Shown here one piece after another: positions 35,871 through 46,195 of a stretch of 64,000 bases of DNA. Source of the DNA: Molossus alvarezi. Lineage: Eukaryota; Chordata; Mammalia; Chiroptera; Molossidae. The DNA lies in NCBI GenBank assembly GCA_037176705.1, contig CM073907.1, positions 15,283,001 through 15,347,000 of the forward strand. Reading direction: 5' to 3'. The position numbers and the translations under genes are program-made. Below the pieces are notes generated by a model, which did not search any database, had not been told where the DNA came from, and saw nothing but the letters and a program-made list of their open reading frames with translations. Each line of letters starts with the position of its first letter. Within the stretch, counting starts at the first letter, position 1.

Positions 35871-38590
35871 CCTGCAGAACCCAGCAGGGACAGTGTGCTC
35901 TAGGTACCCACTGGGCCTGTGGGCTGCTGAAGCACAAAAAGGCTTGCGCAACCCAGTAGCGACTGTTGAACACAGTTATCCATGGGACCTACGGGTGCTG
36001 AAGCACCAGGGAAGCCTGTGAGACCTACCAGGGCCTGTGTAATCAAATCACCAATGGGATCTGAGAGGTGCGAAAGCACCAGAGAAGACTGTTAGACCCA
36101 GCAGCGACTGCGGAATGTAGTAACCCATGAGCTTGCAAGGAGCTAAAGAAATAGAACCTGAATTACTGAGCAGGGACTGTGCCATCCGGATACCCGCAAG
36201 ACCTGCGGGCAGCTAAAACACCAGAGAGGTTTTCACTCTCAGCAGACACTGCCCGACCTAGTTCCCCATGGGTCTGCAGGGTGATGAAGCACCAGCAGCC
36301 TGTGGGACCCAGCAGGGACTGTGAGAACTAGTTACCCATATAAACTACGGGGTGCTCAAACACCGGAGAGGGCTGTGCACTCAGCAGGGACTGTTCCATC
36401 TAGTTACCCGTGGGTCCTGTGGGGTGCTGAACCTCCAGAGAGGCCGGTGAAAACCACCAGGGACTGCATGATCCAGGTACCCATTGGGCCTGCATGCTGC
36501 TGAGACACCATAAAGGCCTGTGCAACCCAGCAGGGACTGTGCCATCCAGTTACCCACATGACCTGTAAGGTGCTGAAGCACAGAAGAGGTCTGTTCAACC
36601 CAGCAGAGACTACAAATCTAGTTACCCATGGGATCCATGGGGTGCTGAAGCACCAGAGTGGCCTGCAGAACCCAGCACGGACGGTGTGATCTAGGTACCC
36701 ACTGGGCTGCTGAAGCACAAAAAGGCTTGCGCAACCCAGTAGGGACTGTTGAATCCAGTTATCCATGGGACCTACGGGTGCTGAAGCACCAGGGAAGCCT
36801 GTGAGACCTACCAGGGACTGTGTAATCAAATCACCAATGGGATCTGAGAGGTGCGAAAGCACCAGGGAAGACTGTTAGACCCAGCAGCGACTGTGCAATG
36901 TAGTAACCCATGAGCTTGCAAGGAGCTAAAGAAATAGAACCTGAATTACTGAGCAAGGACTGTGCCATCCGGGTACCCGCGAGACCTGCGGGCAGCTAAA
37001 ACACCAGAGAGGTTTTCACTCTCAGCAGACACTGCCCGACCTAGTTCCCCATGGGTCTGCAGGGTGATGAAGCACCAGAGTTCTGTGGGACCTAGCAGGG
37101 ACTGTGCCAGCTAGTTACCCGTGGGACCTGCTGGATACAGAAGCACCAGAGAGGGCTCTGCGACCCAGCTGGGTTGTGCCATCAAATTACCCGCGGGTCC
37201 TGTGGGGTGCTGAAGCACCAGAGAGGCCAGTGCTAACCACCAGGGACTGCATGATCCAGGTATCCACTGGGCCTGCATGCTGCTAAAGCACCAAAAAGGC
37301 CTGCGCAACCCAGCAGGGACTGTGCCATCCATTTACTCTTGGGAGCTGCTGGGTGCTAAAGCACCAGAGAGTCCTGTGCGACCTACCAGGGACTGTTCCA
37401 TCTAATTACCCCAGTGACCTGAGAGGTGCTGAAGCTCCTGAGAAGCCAGTACGACCCAGTAGAGACTTCACAATTTAGTTACCAATGCGGTCTGTGGCGT
37501 GCTGAAGGACCAGAGAGGCCTGTGGAAACCAGAAGAGACTGTGCCATCCAGTTACCCGTGGGACTTGCAAGGTGCTGAAACACCAGAGAGGCCTGGGCAA
37601 CCTACCAGGGACTGTGGCATCCAGTTACCTGCAGGTCCTGCAGGATGCTTAAGCACCAAGAGGCCTGGGAGACCCAACAGGGTCTGTGTCAACCACTGAC
37701 CCCCTGGACCTGCGGGGTTCTGAAGAACCAGAGAGGCATCTGTGACCCAGCAGAATTCGTTTCTTGTTACCCGCTGAAACTGTGGGGTGCTAAAACACCA
37801 GATAGGCCTGAGCGACCCTGCAGGGACTGTGAGATCTAGTTACCCAGGTGAAGAATGGGGTGCTAAAACACCAGAGAGTCCTGGTATCCCTGCAGGGACT
37901 GTGAGAAGTAGTTACCCGCGAGAACGGCAGGGTGCTAAAACACCAGAGAAGCCTTTGCTACCCAGCAGGGACTGCAAGAACTCGTTCCCTATGGGGCCTG
38001 TGGGGTGCTGAAGCACCAGAGAGGCCTGCGCACCCCAGCAGGCACTGTGCCATCCAATTACCCTCAGGACTTGCAGGGTGCTGTAGCACCAGTGGCTTGC
38101 CTGAACCAGGAGGGACTGTGTGATCTAGTTACCGGTGGGAACTACAGGGGCTAAAACACCAGAGAAGCCTGTCCCACCCAGCAGGGACTGCACAATCTAG
38201 TTACCCAAGGGTCCTGTGGAGTGGTGAAGGTCCATAGAGGCCTGTGAGACCCAGCAGGAACACTGCCATCCATGTACCTGCGGGACCTACGGGGTGCTGA
38301 AGCACCAGAGAGGCCTTGAGACCTAACTAGAACTGTGCGATCAAATTTCCTACGGGACCTGCAGAGTGCTGAAGCCTGTGGGACCCAGCAGGGACTGCAT
38401 GATCTAGTTACCAGCAGGGACTGCGGGGTGTTAAAACACCTTAGAGACCTCTGCGAACCAGTAGGGACACCTTAGAGACCTGTGAGACCCAGTAGGTACA
38501 GCCCACAGGGTCTGTGGGATGCTAAAGCACCAGAGAGGTCTGTGCAACCCAGCAGGTAATGTGTCATACAGTTACCCATGGGACCTACTG

Positions 38591-40790
38591 GCTTGCCATA
38601 TATAAAAGACCAACAGTCAACATCATGCTCAATGGGAAAAAATTAAAATCATTTCCCTTAAGGACAGGAACAAGACAAGGATACCTACTTTTGCCACTAT
38701 TATTTAACATTGTACTAGAAGTCTTAGACACAGCAATCAGACAGGAAGAAAAAATAAAAGGGATCAAAATTGGAAAAAAAAAAAAAGGTACAACTGTCAC
38801 TATTTGCAGATGACATGATACTATATGTAGAAAACCCCAAAGACTCCATCAAAAATTTACTAGACTTAATAAATGTATTTGGTAAAGTAGCAGGATACAA
38901 AATTAATGTCAAGAAATTGATTGCATTTTTATACACCCATGATGAACTCACATAAAGGAAAACTAAAAAAAAACAAATCCCATTAACCATCGCAGTAAAA
39001 AAAAATTAGTATACCTAGCAATTTAACCAAATAAATAAACGACCTATTCACAGAAAACTACAGGACATTGAAAAAAGAAATAGAGGAAGGTATCAAAAAG
39101 TGGAAGCACATACCTTGGTCATGGATTGGAAGAATTAACATAATTAAAATGTCCATACTACTCAAAGGAATCTATAGATTCAGTGCAATCCCCATAAAAA
39201 TAACAATGACATACTTCACAGAACTAGAATACTTCAAAAGTTCACATGGAACCAACCAAAAAAGACCTTGAATAGCCACAGCAATCTTGAAAAAGAAGAA
39301 CTAATTTGGAGGGATCACATTACCAGATTTCAGGTTATACTACAAAGCCTCTGTAAGCAAAACAGCCTGGTACTGGCACAAGAACAGGTATATAGACAAG
39401 TAGAACAGAACAGAGAACCCAGAAATGGACCCAAGGCAATACGCTCAATTAATATTTGACAAAGGTGGCAAGAGCATACAGTGAAGTAAAGACAGCCTCT
39501 TTAATAAATGGTGTTGGGAAAATTGGACAGCTACATGCAAAAAAAAAGAAAAAAAAAATGAAATTACACTTCACCTTAAACCATACACAAGAACAAACTC
39601 CAAATGGATAAAAGACTTAAATGATGACTCATGAATCCATAAAAATCCTAGAAGAAACTGTAGGCAACAAAATTTCAGACCTCATATTCAGCAGAGTTTT
39701 CACTGATACATCACCAAAGGCAACAGAAACAAAGAAGAAAATGGACACATGGGACTACATCAAACTCAAAAGCTTCTAAACCGCAAAAGATACAACCATC
39801 AAATGGGAAAGGCAATCCACTGTATGGGAGAGCATAATTGCCAATGATACATCAGATAAGGGGTTAATTACCAATATATGTAGAGTGCTCATACAACTCA
39901 ACAAAAGGAAACCAAACAACCCACTTAAAAAAATGGACAGAGAAACCAAATAGACACCTCTGCAAACAGGAGTTACAAATGGCTAAGAGACATATGAAGA
40001 AATGCATAGAATTAATCATTAGAGAAATGCAAATTAAAACAACAATGAGGTATCATCTCACATCCGTCAGAATGGCCGCTATTAACAATTCATCAAACAA
40101 TAAGTGTTGGGGAAGGTGTGAAGGAAAGGGGACTCTAGTACACTGCTGGTGGGAATGCAGACTGGTGCAACCACTATGGAAAACAACATGGTGTTACCTC
40201 AACAAATTAAAATTGAACTTCCATTTAACCTAGTGAACCCACTTCTTAAAATATACCCTAATAAGGCTGAATAGCTAATCAGAAAGAAAATATGTACCCC
40301 CAAGATTGTAGCAGCACTATTTACAATAGCCTAGATCTAGAAACAACCCAAATGCCCATTAGTAGACTCATGGATAAAAAAGCAGTGGTACATATATAAA
40401 ATGGAGTACTAAGCAGGTATAATAAAGAGAGATCTCTTATCCTTTGAGATACATGGAGGGACTTGGAAAGTATTATCTTAAGTAAACAAGCCAAACAGAG
40501 AAAGACAAGTTTTATATGATCTCACTTATTTGTGGAATTTAATAAACATAACAGTCTGAGGAATGGGGTAGACGCAGAGAGGTACAGACAGACAATCGCC
40601 AGAAGAGGGTGTGGTGGGGGAGAGATAAACCACAGATCTTATTTGCATGTATGCATGAAAAATAAACATCATCAACAAAGCTGGATACAGGGCAGGGAGG
40701 GAGCCAGAAGGGGGAATCAGTGGGGGGAAATGGAGAAACATCTGTAAGAAAAAAAAAAAAAATTAATTAAGGGAAAAAAAAAAAAAAGAG
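38591..40790 (+). mobile_element. 5'-truncated L1 (ORF2 RT to poly(A)) abutting the minisatellite
   Basis: L1 ORF2 sequence begins abruptly at 38591, inside the reverse-transcriptase domain. Frames at 38559-38813 and 38770-38955 carry [20 protein letters not shown] and the intact catalytic [15 protein letters not shown] motif, split by an indel at an A-run (38774-38786). The C-terminal ORF2 part, 3' untranslated region and two A-runs (40748-40762, 40772-40785) follow. Frames are broken, so no active enzyme is expected. The left end is exactly the end of the tandem array, and no target duplication is evident. Confidence 0.9.
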
Positions 40791-41110
40791 GAAAAAAATA
40801 GGCAGAGGATTTAAATAGACACTTCTCCAATCAAGACATACAAATGGCCAAAAGATGTATGAAAAAATGTTCAATGTCACTAATCATCAGAGAGGTGCAA
40901 ATTAAAACAACTATGAGGTATCACCTCACACCTACCAGAATGGCTGCCATCAATAAATTATCCAAAAACAAGTGCTGACGAGGGTGTTGAGAAAAGGCAC
41001 TCTAGTACACTGCTGGTGGGAATGCAGACTGATGCAACCACTATGGAAAACTATGTGGTGTTTCCTCAAAATTTTTAAATTGAGCTGCCATTTGACCCTG
41101 TGTGGGAAAT
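40791..41110 (+). mobile_element. Second L1 ORF2 3' fragment
   Basis: It starts 'aggcagaggatttaaataga' and ends in the ORF2 C-terminal 'gagctgccatttgaccct'. It repeats, with differences, the part seen at about 39940-40230, so it is a separate L1 copy and not a continuation. Confidence 0.8.
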
Positions 41111-41319
41111 AGTCTCTGTATGAAATTGATAATTTTGGGAATGCTATATATATTTATACATGAGCTTAGATGGGAGAAGCGTTGTAAGAGAAAGAAAAAT
41201 TTTGAGGACATTTCCAAAAACTCCTTTTGAGGTAGACCTGAGAGAGTATGAAGCATCTACAGAAGGCAGGTAGAATTTCTCAAAAAAATTAATTAAAAAA
41301 AAACAAAAAAAACTTGAGC
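41111..41319. other. Unassigned AT-rich stretch with A-run
   Basis: About 200 bp that I cannot assign, ending in an A-rich stretch (41280-41310) that could be a retroelement tail. Confidence 0.4.
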
Positions 41320-41950
41320 CTACATATCTGTCATCCACACATGCCTGGCAGCATTCCTGGGGCCCAGAGGCTTAGTCAGCCCACCTCCCCAGTCTCCAGC
41401 AGGATGGAGCTGCACCTCTCTGGGTTGGCCATGTGCACAGCCCACAGACAGGTACTTCTGCAGACCCAGCTCCTGGCCCCGCCCGCTGCCCCAGGCGTGT
41501 CCCCGCCCACAGGCCACGCCTTCTGCGTGGACGCCATCTTGGCGCGAGGAGCCGCCATTTTGTTCTTGGTGAGACTCCTGGAGACACCGTCGTCCTACCT
41601 CCCTCCAGCAGTGGAGGCTGCATCGAGGCCGAGGCTGGAGTCGGAACCAGGTAAGTGGGGTGGGTTCAGGACCAGTGGTGGTGAGGGCTTGGGGGGAACA
41701 GGTGCTGGGGCAGGAAGCTGGAATGGGCACCCCGGGGACAGATGGACCTCGCCCTGCCGCCGCCCCTCCTCCCTCCACTGGAGTCCGGGCCCACGGCCGG
41801 GTGTGGCGCGAGCCCTGGGGTCCCCTGTCCTGGGGCCCGAGGGAGAGGGTGCAGAGCCCTAGTTATGGGCCCTGCAGCTGGGCCGCTCAGAACACAGCCC
41901 TGGAGCCCGGCTGTCAGCGACCCTCAGACTGACAGCCCGGATTTTCATGT
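41320..41950 (+). promoter_or_regulatory. CpG-rich promoter-like island with GC boxes, two YY1-type motifs and a splice donor
   Basis: CpG dinucleotides are frequent at 41477-41900 and rare on both sides. CCCCGCCC (Sp1 type) occurs at 41477-41484 and 41501-41508. CGCCATCTTGG (41532-41542) and GCCGCCATTTTG (41551-41562) match the YY1 site on the opposite strand, a motif placed at the start of many TATA-less genes. A perfect CAG|GTAAGT donor ends a possible first exon at 41650. There is no TATA box. Whether it belongs to a cellular gene or to a retroelement 5' end is open; the minus-strand text also resembles the YY1-bearing start of L1 elements. I do not recognise the exon. Confidence 0.5.
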
Positions 41951-41984
41951 GGTCTCCTGTGTGCGGGGTGTGTGTGTGATTATT

Positions 41985-44900
41985 TTTATTTTTTTAAATT
42001 ACTGTTGACATAAAATACTATGTTAGTTTAAGGTGTAGGTCAAAGTGATTAGTTGTTTATATACCCATCCTGCACCAGAAATAATCATTCTGATATTATT
42101 GGCTGTATTCCCTATGCTACACTTTATTCCCATGACAATTTTTTGTGCAGGTACTGTGGAACTTTATTATTCTTTATATCTAATTTTGTTGTTGTTGTTA
42201 CAAATATTTCTCCTTTGTTCCCCATTGACACCCTCCTCCCAGTCCCCCACCCCAAGCATTGTTGTGGAACCTGCATATGAGTCTGTGGTTTATCCCCCAC
42301 CCCTTCTCCTGAGGTTTGTCAGCCTTTACCCTACTTCCATGTCTCTGGGTCTGTTTTGTTCATCAGGTAGTTTTGTTCATTACATTGCAAAAATAAGTGA
42401 GATCATGTGATATCTTTCTTTCTATGATTGAATTGTTTCACTTTGGATCATATTGTCTAGGTTCCTCTATGTTGTCTCAAAGGATAGGAGATATTTCTTT
42501 CAGCTGCATAGTACTCCCTTGTGTATATGTACCACCGCTTTTTTATCCACTCATTTATTGATGGACACTGGCTGTTTCCAGGTCTCAGTAATTGTAAATA
42601 GTGCTGCTATGAACATAGGGGCAACTATATTTTTTCTGATTGGTGTTTCAGGCTTCTTAGGATATAATGCTGGAAGAGGGATCACTGGGTGAAATGGCAG
42701 TTCGATTTTTAATTTTTTAAAGAAACACCATAGTGTTCTCCATAGTGGCTCTACCAGTCTGCATTCCCACCAGCAGTGTGCTAGTGTCCCCTGTTCTCCA
42801 CATACTGGTCAGCACTTGTTGTTTGACGATTTGTTGATGGCGGCCATTCTGACAGGTGTGAGGTGATACCTCATAGTTGTTTTAATTTGCATCTCTCTGA
42901 TGATTAGTGACGTTGAGCATTTTTTCATATGTCTCTTGGCCATTTGTATGTCCTCTTGAGAGAAGTGTCTAGTTAGATCCTCTGCCCATTCTTAAAATGG
43001 ATTATTTGTCTTGTTTTTGTTGAGGTGTATGAGGATGCTATACAAAGTGTAAATTAACCTTTTATCTGATGTATTGTAGGCAGTTATGCTCTTTCATATA
43101 CCGGGTTCCCTTTCCACATTGATGCTTGTTTCTTTTGCTGTGCAGAAGCATTTTAATCCCATGCTGTTCATTTTTTTTTCTTTGTTTCCCTTGCCTTAGG
43201 CATTGTAACCATGAAAATTCTGCTTTGTGTGATGTCTGAAATTTTGTTTCTTATATTTTCTTGTAGAATTTTTATAAATTCACAAGTCACATGTAAGCCA
43301 TTTATCCATCTTTGGTCTATTCCTGTGTATTGTGTATGTTGGTGGTCTAGTTTCATTTTTTTCCAAGTAACTGTCCAATTTTCCCAGCACCGTTTATTGA
43401 AGAGGCTGTTTTTACTCCACTGTATGCTCTTGCCATCTTGTCCAATATTAATTGAGGATAATGATTTGGGTCAATTTATGGGTTCTCCGTTGTGTTCCAT
43501 TGATCTATATGCCTGTTCTTGGGCCAGTACCAGGGTATTTTGATTACAGTGGCTTTGTAGTATAATCTGATACCTGGTATTATGATCCCTCCTACTTTGT
43601 TCTTTATTTTGAAAATCACTGTGGCATTTAGGGGTCTTTTTTCATTCCATGTAAACTTTTGTTCTAGGTCTTTGCTGGATTTCGTCGAATGATTTTTTAG
43701 CATCTATTGATATGATCTTATGGGTTTAATCTTTTATTTTGTTTGTGTTGTGTCACATTTATTAATGTGGAAATATCGTGCCATCCTTGCTTCCCTGGAA
43801 TGTATCCCACATGGTCATGATGAATAATTTTTTTGATGTATTGCTGGATTCAATTTGCTGAGATTTTGTTAAGGATTTTGGCATCTGTGTTCATCAGGGA
43901 TATTGGCCTGTAGTTGTCTTTCTTTGTAGTGTCTCTATCTGGTTTTGGAATTTATATTATGCTGGATTCATACAGTGAGTTTGGAAGCCTTTCGTCTTGT
44001 TGGAATTTTTTTAGAATAGTTTGAGGAGAATGGGTGTTAGATCTTTGAATGTTTGATAAAACTCCCGATGAAGCCATCTATGCCTGGGGTTTGGCTTGCT
44101 AGAATTTTCTTGATTATATCTTCAATTTCCTTAGTTGTTCTTGGTCTGTTCACGTTTTCTGTCTCTTCCAGGGTCAGTTTTGGCATACTCTGTTTATAGA
44201 AATTTGTTGATTTTGCCTAGATCATCAAATTTATTGGCATATAATTTTTTGTTGTATGTTTTAATGATCTTCTGTATTTCTGTGGTATCAGTTGTTACTT
44301 CTCTTACATTTCTGATTTTGTTTATTGGGTACTCCCTTTTTGTTTCTTTGTGAGTCTGGCTAAGAGTCGATCAATCTTGTTTATCTTTTCAAAGAATCAG
44401 TTCTTTGTATCATTGATTATTTTTCAAAGTGGCAGCTTTCTATTTGTATTTATTTTTTAAATTTTTTATTTATTGATTAGTTTCTGTTACAGATGTTTCT
44501 CATTTTCCCCCATTGACACCCTCCTCCCCTTTCCCTCCCTGCCCCATCCCAAGCTTTGTTTTATCAATTTCCGTGTCATCTACTCTACGTCTTTCTGTCA
44601 GAGCATTCAAACCATGTACATTTAAGGTGTTAATTTATATGTACTTATTTATTGCCATTTTTGTTTGTGTGGTTCTATTTTTCTTCCCATTTCTTCTATT
44701 AATTACAGCTGTCCTTTTACCATATCTTGTAGTGATGGTGTGGTGTTAATATATTTCCTTCGCCTTTTTTTTTGGTCTGCAAAGCTTTTTATTTGACCTA
44801 TTTTGAATGATAGCCTTGCTGGATAGAGTAGCCTTGGATTCAGATCCTTGTTCTTCATGACCTTGATTACTTCATGCCACTCCCTTCTGACCTGTATGTA

Positions 44901-46195
44901 GTGTTTCTGTTGAGAAGTCAGCTGAGAGCCTTTGGGGGTTTCCTTTGTAGGTAAGCTGTTGCTTATCTTTTGCTGCCTTTATGATTCTCTCTTTTTGTCT
45001 TTAATTTTTTTGTCATTTTAATTAGTATGTGTCTTGGTGTGGGACTATTTGGGTTCTTCTTATTTGGAGCTCTCTGTGCTTCTTGAAATTAAATGCCTCC
45101 TTCCTTCACCAAGATAGGAATGTTTTCTGTCAGTATTTCTTCAAATTTATTCTATAACCCTTGCCCATTTTCTACCTCTTCGGGGACTCCTATGATGCGA
45201 ATGTCAATCCATTTCCAGTTGTCCCACAGTTGTCTTAAGCTGTCTTCCTGTTTTTTAATTGTGTTTTCATTTTTATTTCATGATTGGTTGATATTTTTTC
45301 TTCCCTGTCTTCTAATTCACTGATCTGGTCCTGAGCTTCGTCTACTGTGCTGATTATTCCTTGCAGTGTGTTCTTAATTTCTGCTGTGTCATTCTTCATT
45401 TCCACCTGGTTGGTTTGCATTGTTTCTATAGCATTACTCATGGTGCTGATGCCCTTACTCATGCTGTTGAGCTGCCTCAAGATTTTGGCTCTGAATTCAA
45501 CCTCTGATAATTTGCTTAGCTATATTTCATTGACCTCATGTTGGAGAGAGTTCTCTTCTTCGTTCATTTGGGATATGTTTGTTTGTTTCGTCATTTGGCT
45601 GAGTTAGTTTTGGAGCCTGACAAATTTTCCCTATGGATGTTGGTGTTCTTCTGTTTGTGGTTCCTTCTACTGTGTTTGGATGAGCCAGGGTAGGCCCACA
45701 TTAAACACCACTGTCAAGTCTTACTTACCTGGGTAGATTTGCAAGCCCAGGACAGATTCAGTTATCCTCTAGCTTTTTTCCTGGTGGGAGGTAGTCTCGG
45801 TTAATCAATGCCTTGGAATGTAGCCCTGGTGCTCTGCATAAGAGCATTTCCAGAAGCTGGGAGAGATGCTGGTTATTAATGAACCTCAATTTGCATTTCT
45901 TTGTCTCACCAGGGAAAGTCTGAATCTCTGAGGAGGGGTGCAGCTGCTTTTTTCCACAACTTCCAGAAGGAGCACACTGACTACACCTTTTTGACCGAAA
46001 CTCAGCAAAAGCTCTTATTGCCCTCCAGATCCCAGGTGTCCCCACAGAGTTCAAGCCCAGTCTGCCCTCTCTGTGCCCTGGCTCCCAGGTTAGTGGCTGT
46101 GGCTATTTTAGCACTCTCTTCCTGCTCTCTGCTATGTGGAGGGCTTGGTCTTTATGCCTCAAGTGCTTTGATCACAACTAAGAATGCTGCTGTAC
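41985..46195 (-). mobile_element. Near-complete but rearranged L1, 3' to 5' across the window
   Basis: Reading leftward on the minus strand from 46195: about 0.6 kb of 5' untranslated-like sequence, an ORF1 coiled-coil segment (45480-45235, MSNAIETMQTNQVEMKNDTA with Leu/Ile heptads), the ORF1 C-terminal region (about 45200-44800), the ORF2 start, reverse-transcriptase and C-terminal parts (about 44455-42430), and 3' untranslated sequence (42430-41985). A piece of 3' untranslated sequence (about 44455-44560, a C/T-rich run) is misplaced within ORF2, showing an insertion or recombination there. All frames are broken. Confidence 0.85.

Larger units (their letters stand above)
21720..38590 (+). 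repeat. 16.9-kb minisatellite, about 73-bp unit, about 230 units
   Basis: Every unit follows the plan 'ggtgctgaagcacc' - 'agagaggcctgtgcgaccca' - 'gcagggactgtgccatc' - 'cagttacccgtgggacctg'. Units differ from each other by some 10-25 percent and are 70-74 bp long. Two unit classes recur: one with 'gccatccagttaccc' and an intact GGTGCT-GA-AGCACC inverted repeat, the other with 'gatctagttaccc' and GGTGCTAAAACACC. Because 73 is not a multiple of three, the reading frame rotates every unit. I see no host gene or transposon origin, and I do not recognise it as a named satellite. Confidence 0.97.

Noticed and set aside
21720..38590. Many protein-like open frames of 60-120 residues on both strands of the minisatellite (for example GAEAPERP or LVLQHPTGP repeats)
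   Set aside because: The 73-bp unit rotates the frame at each step, stops recur, and frames appear equally on both strands. They are by-products of the repeat.
21720..38590. Repeat-and-spacer pattern resembling a CRISPR array
   Set aside because: The units are full-length related sequence without unique spacers, the context is mammalian, and no cas genes are present.
41314..41862. A 182-residue open frame across the CpG-rich island
   Set aside because: Overlapping long frames exist in several phases of this GC-rich stretch, none with a domain, and the frame crosses a consensus splice donor.
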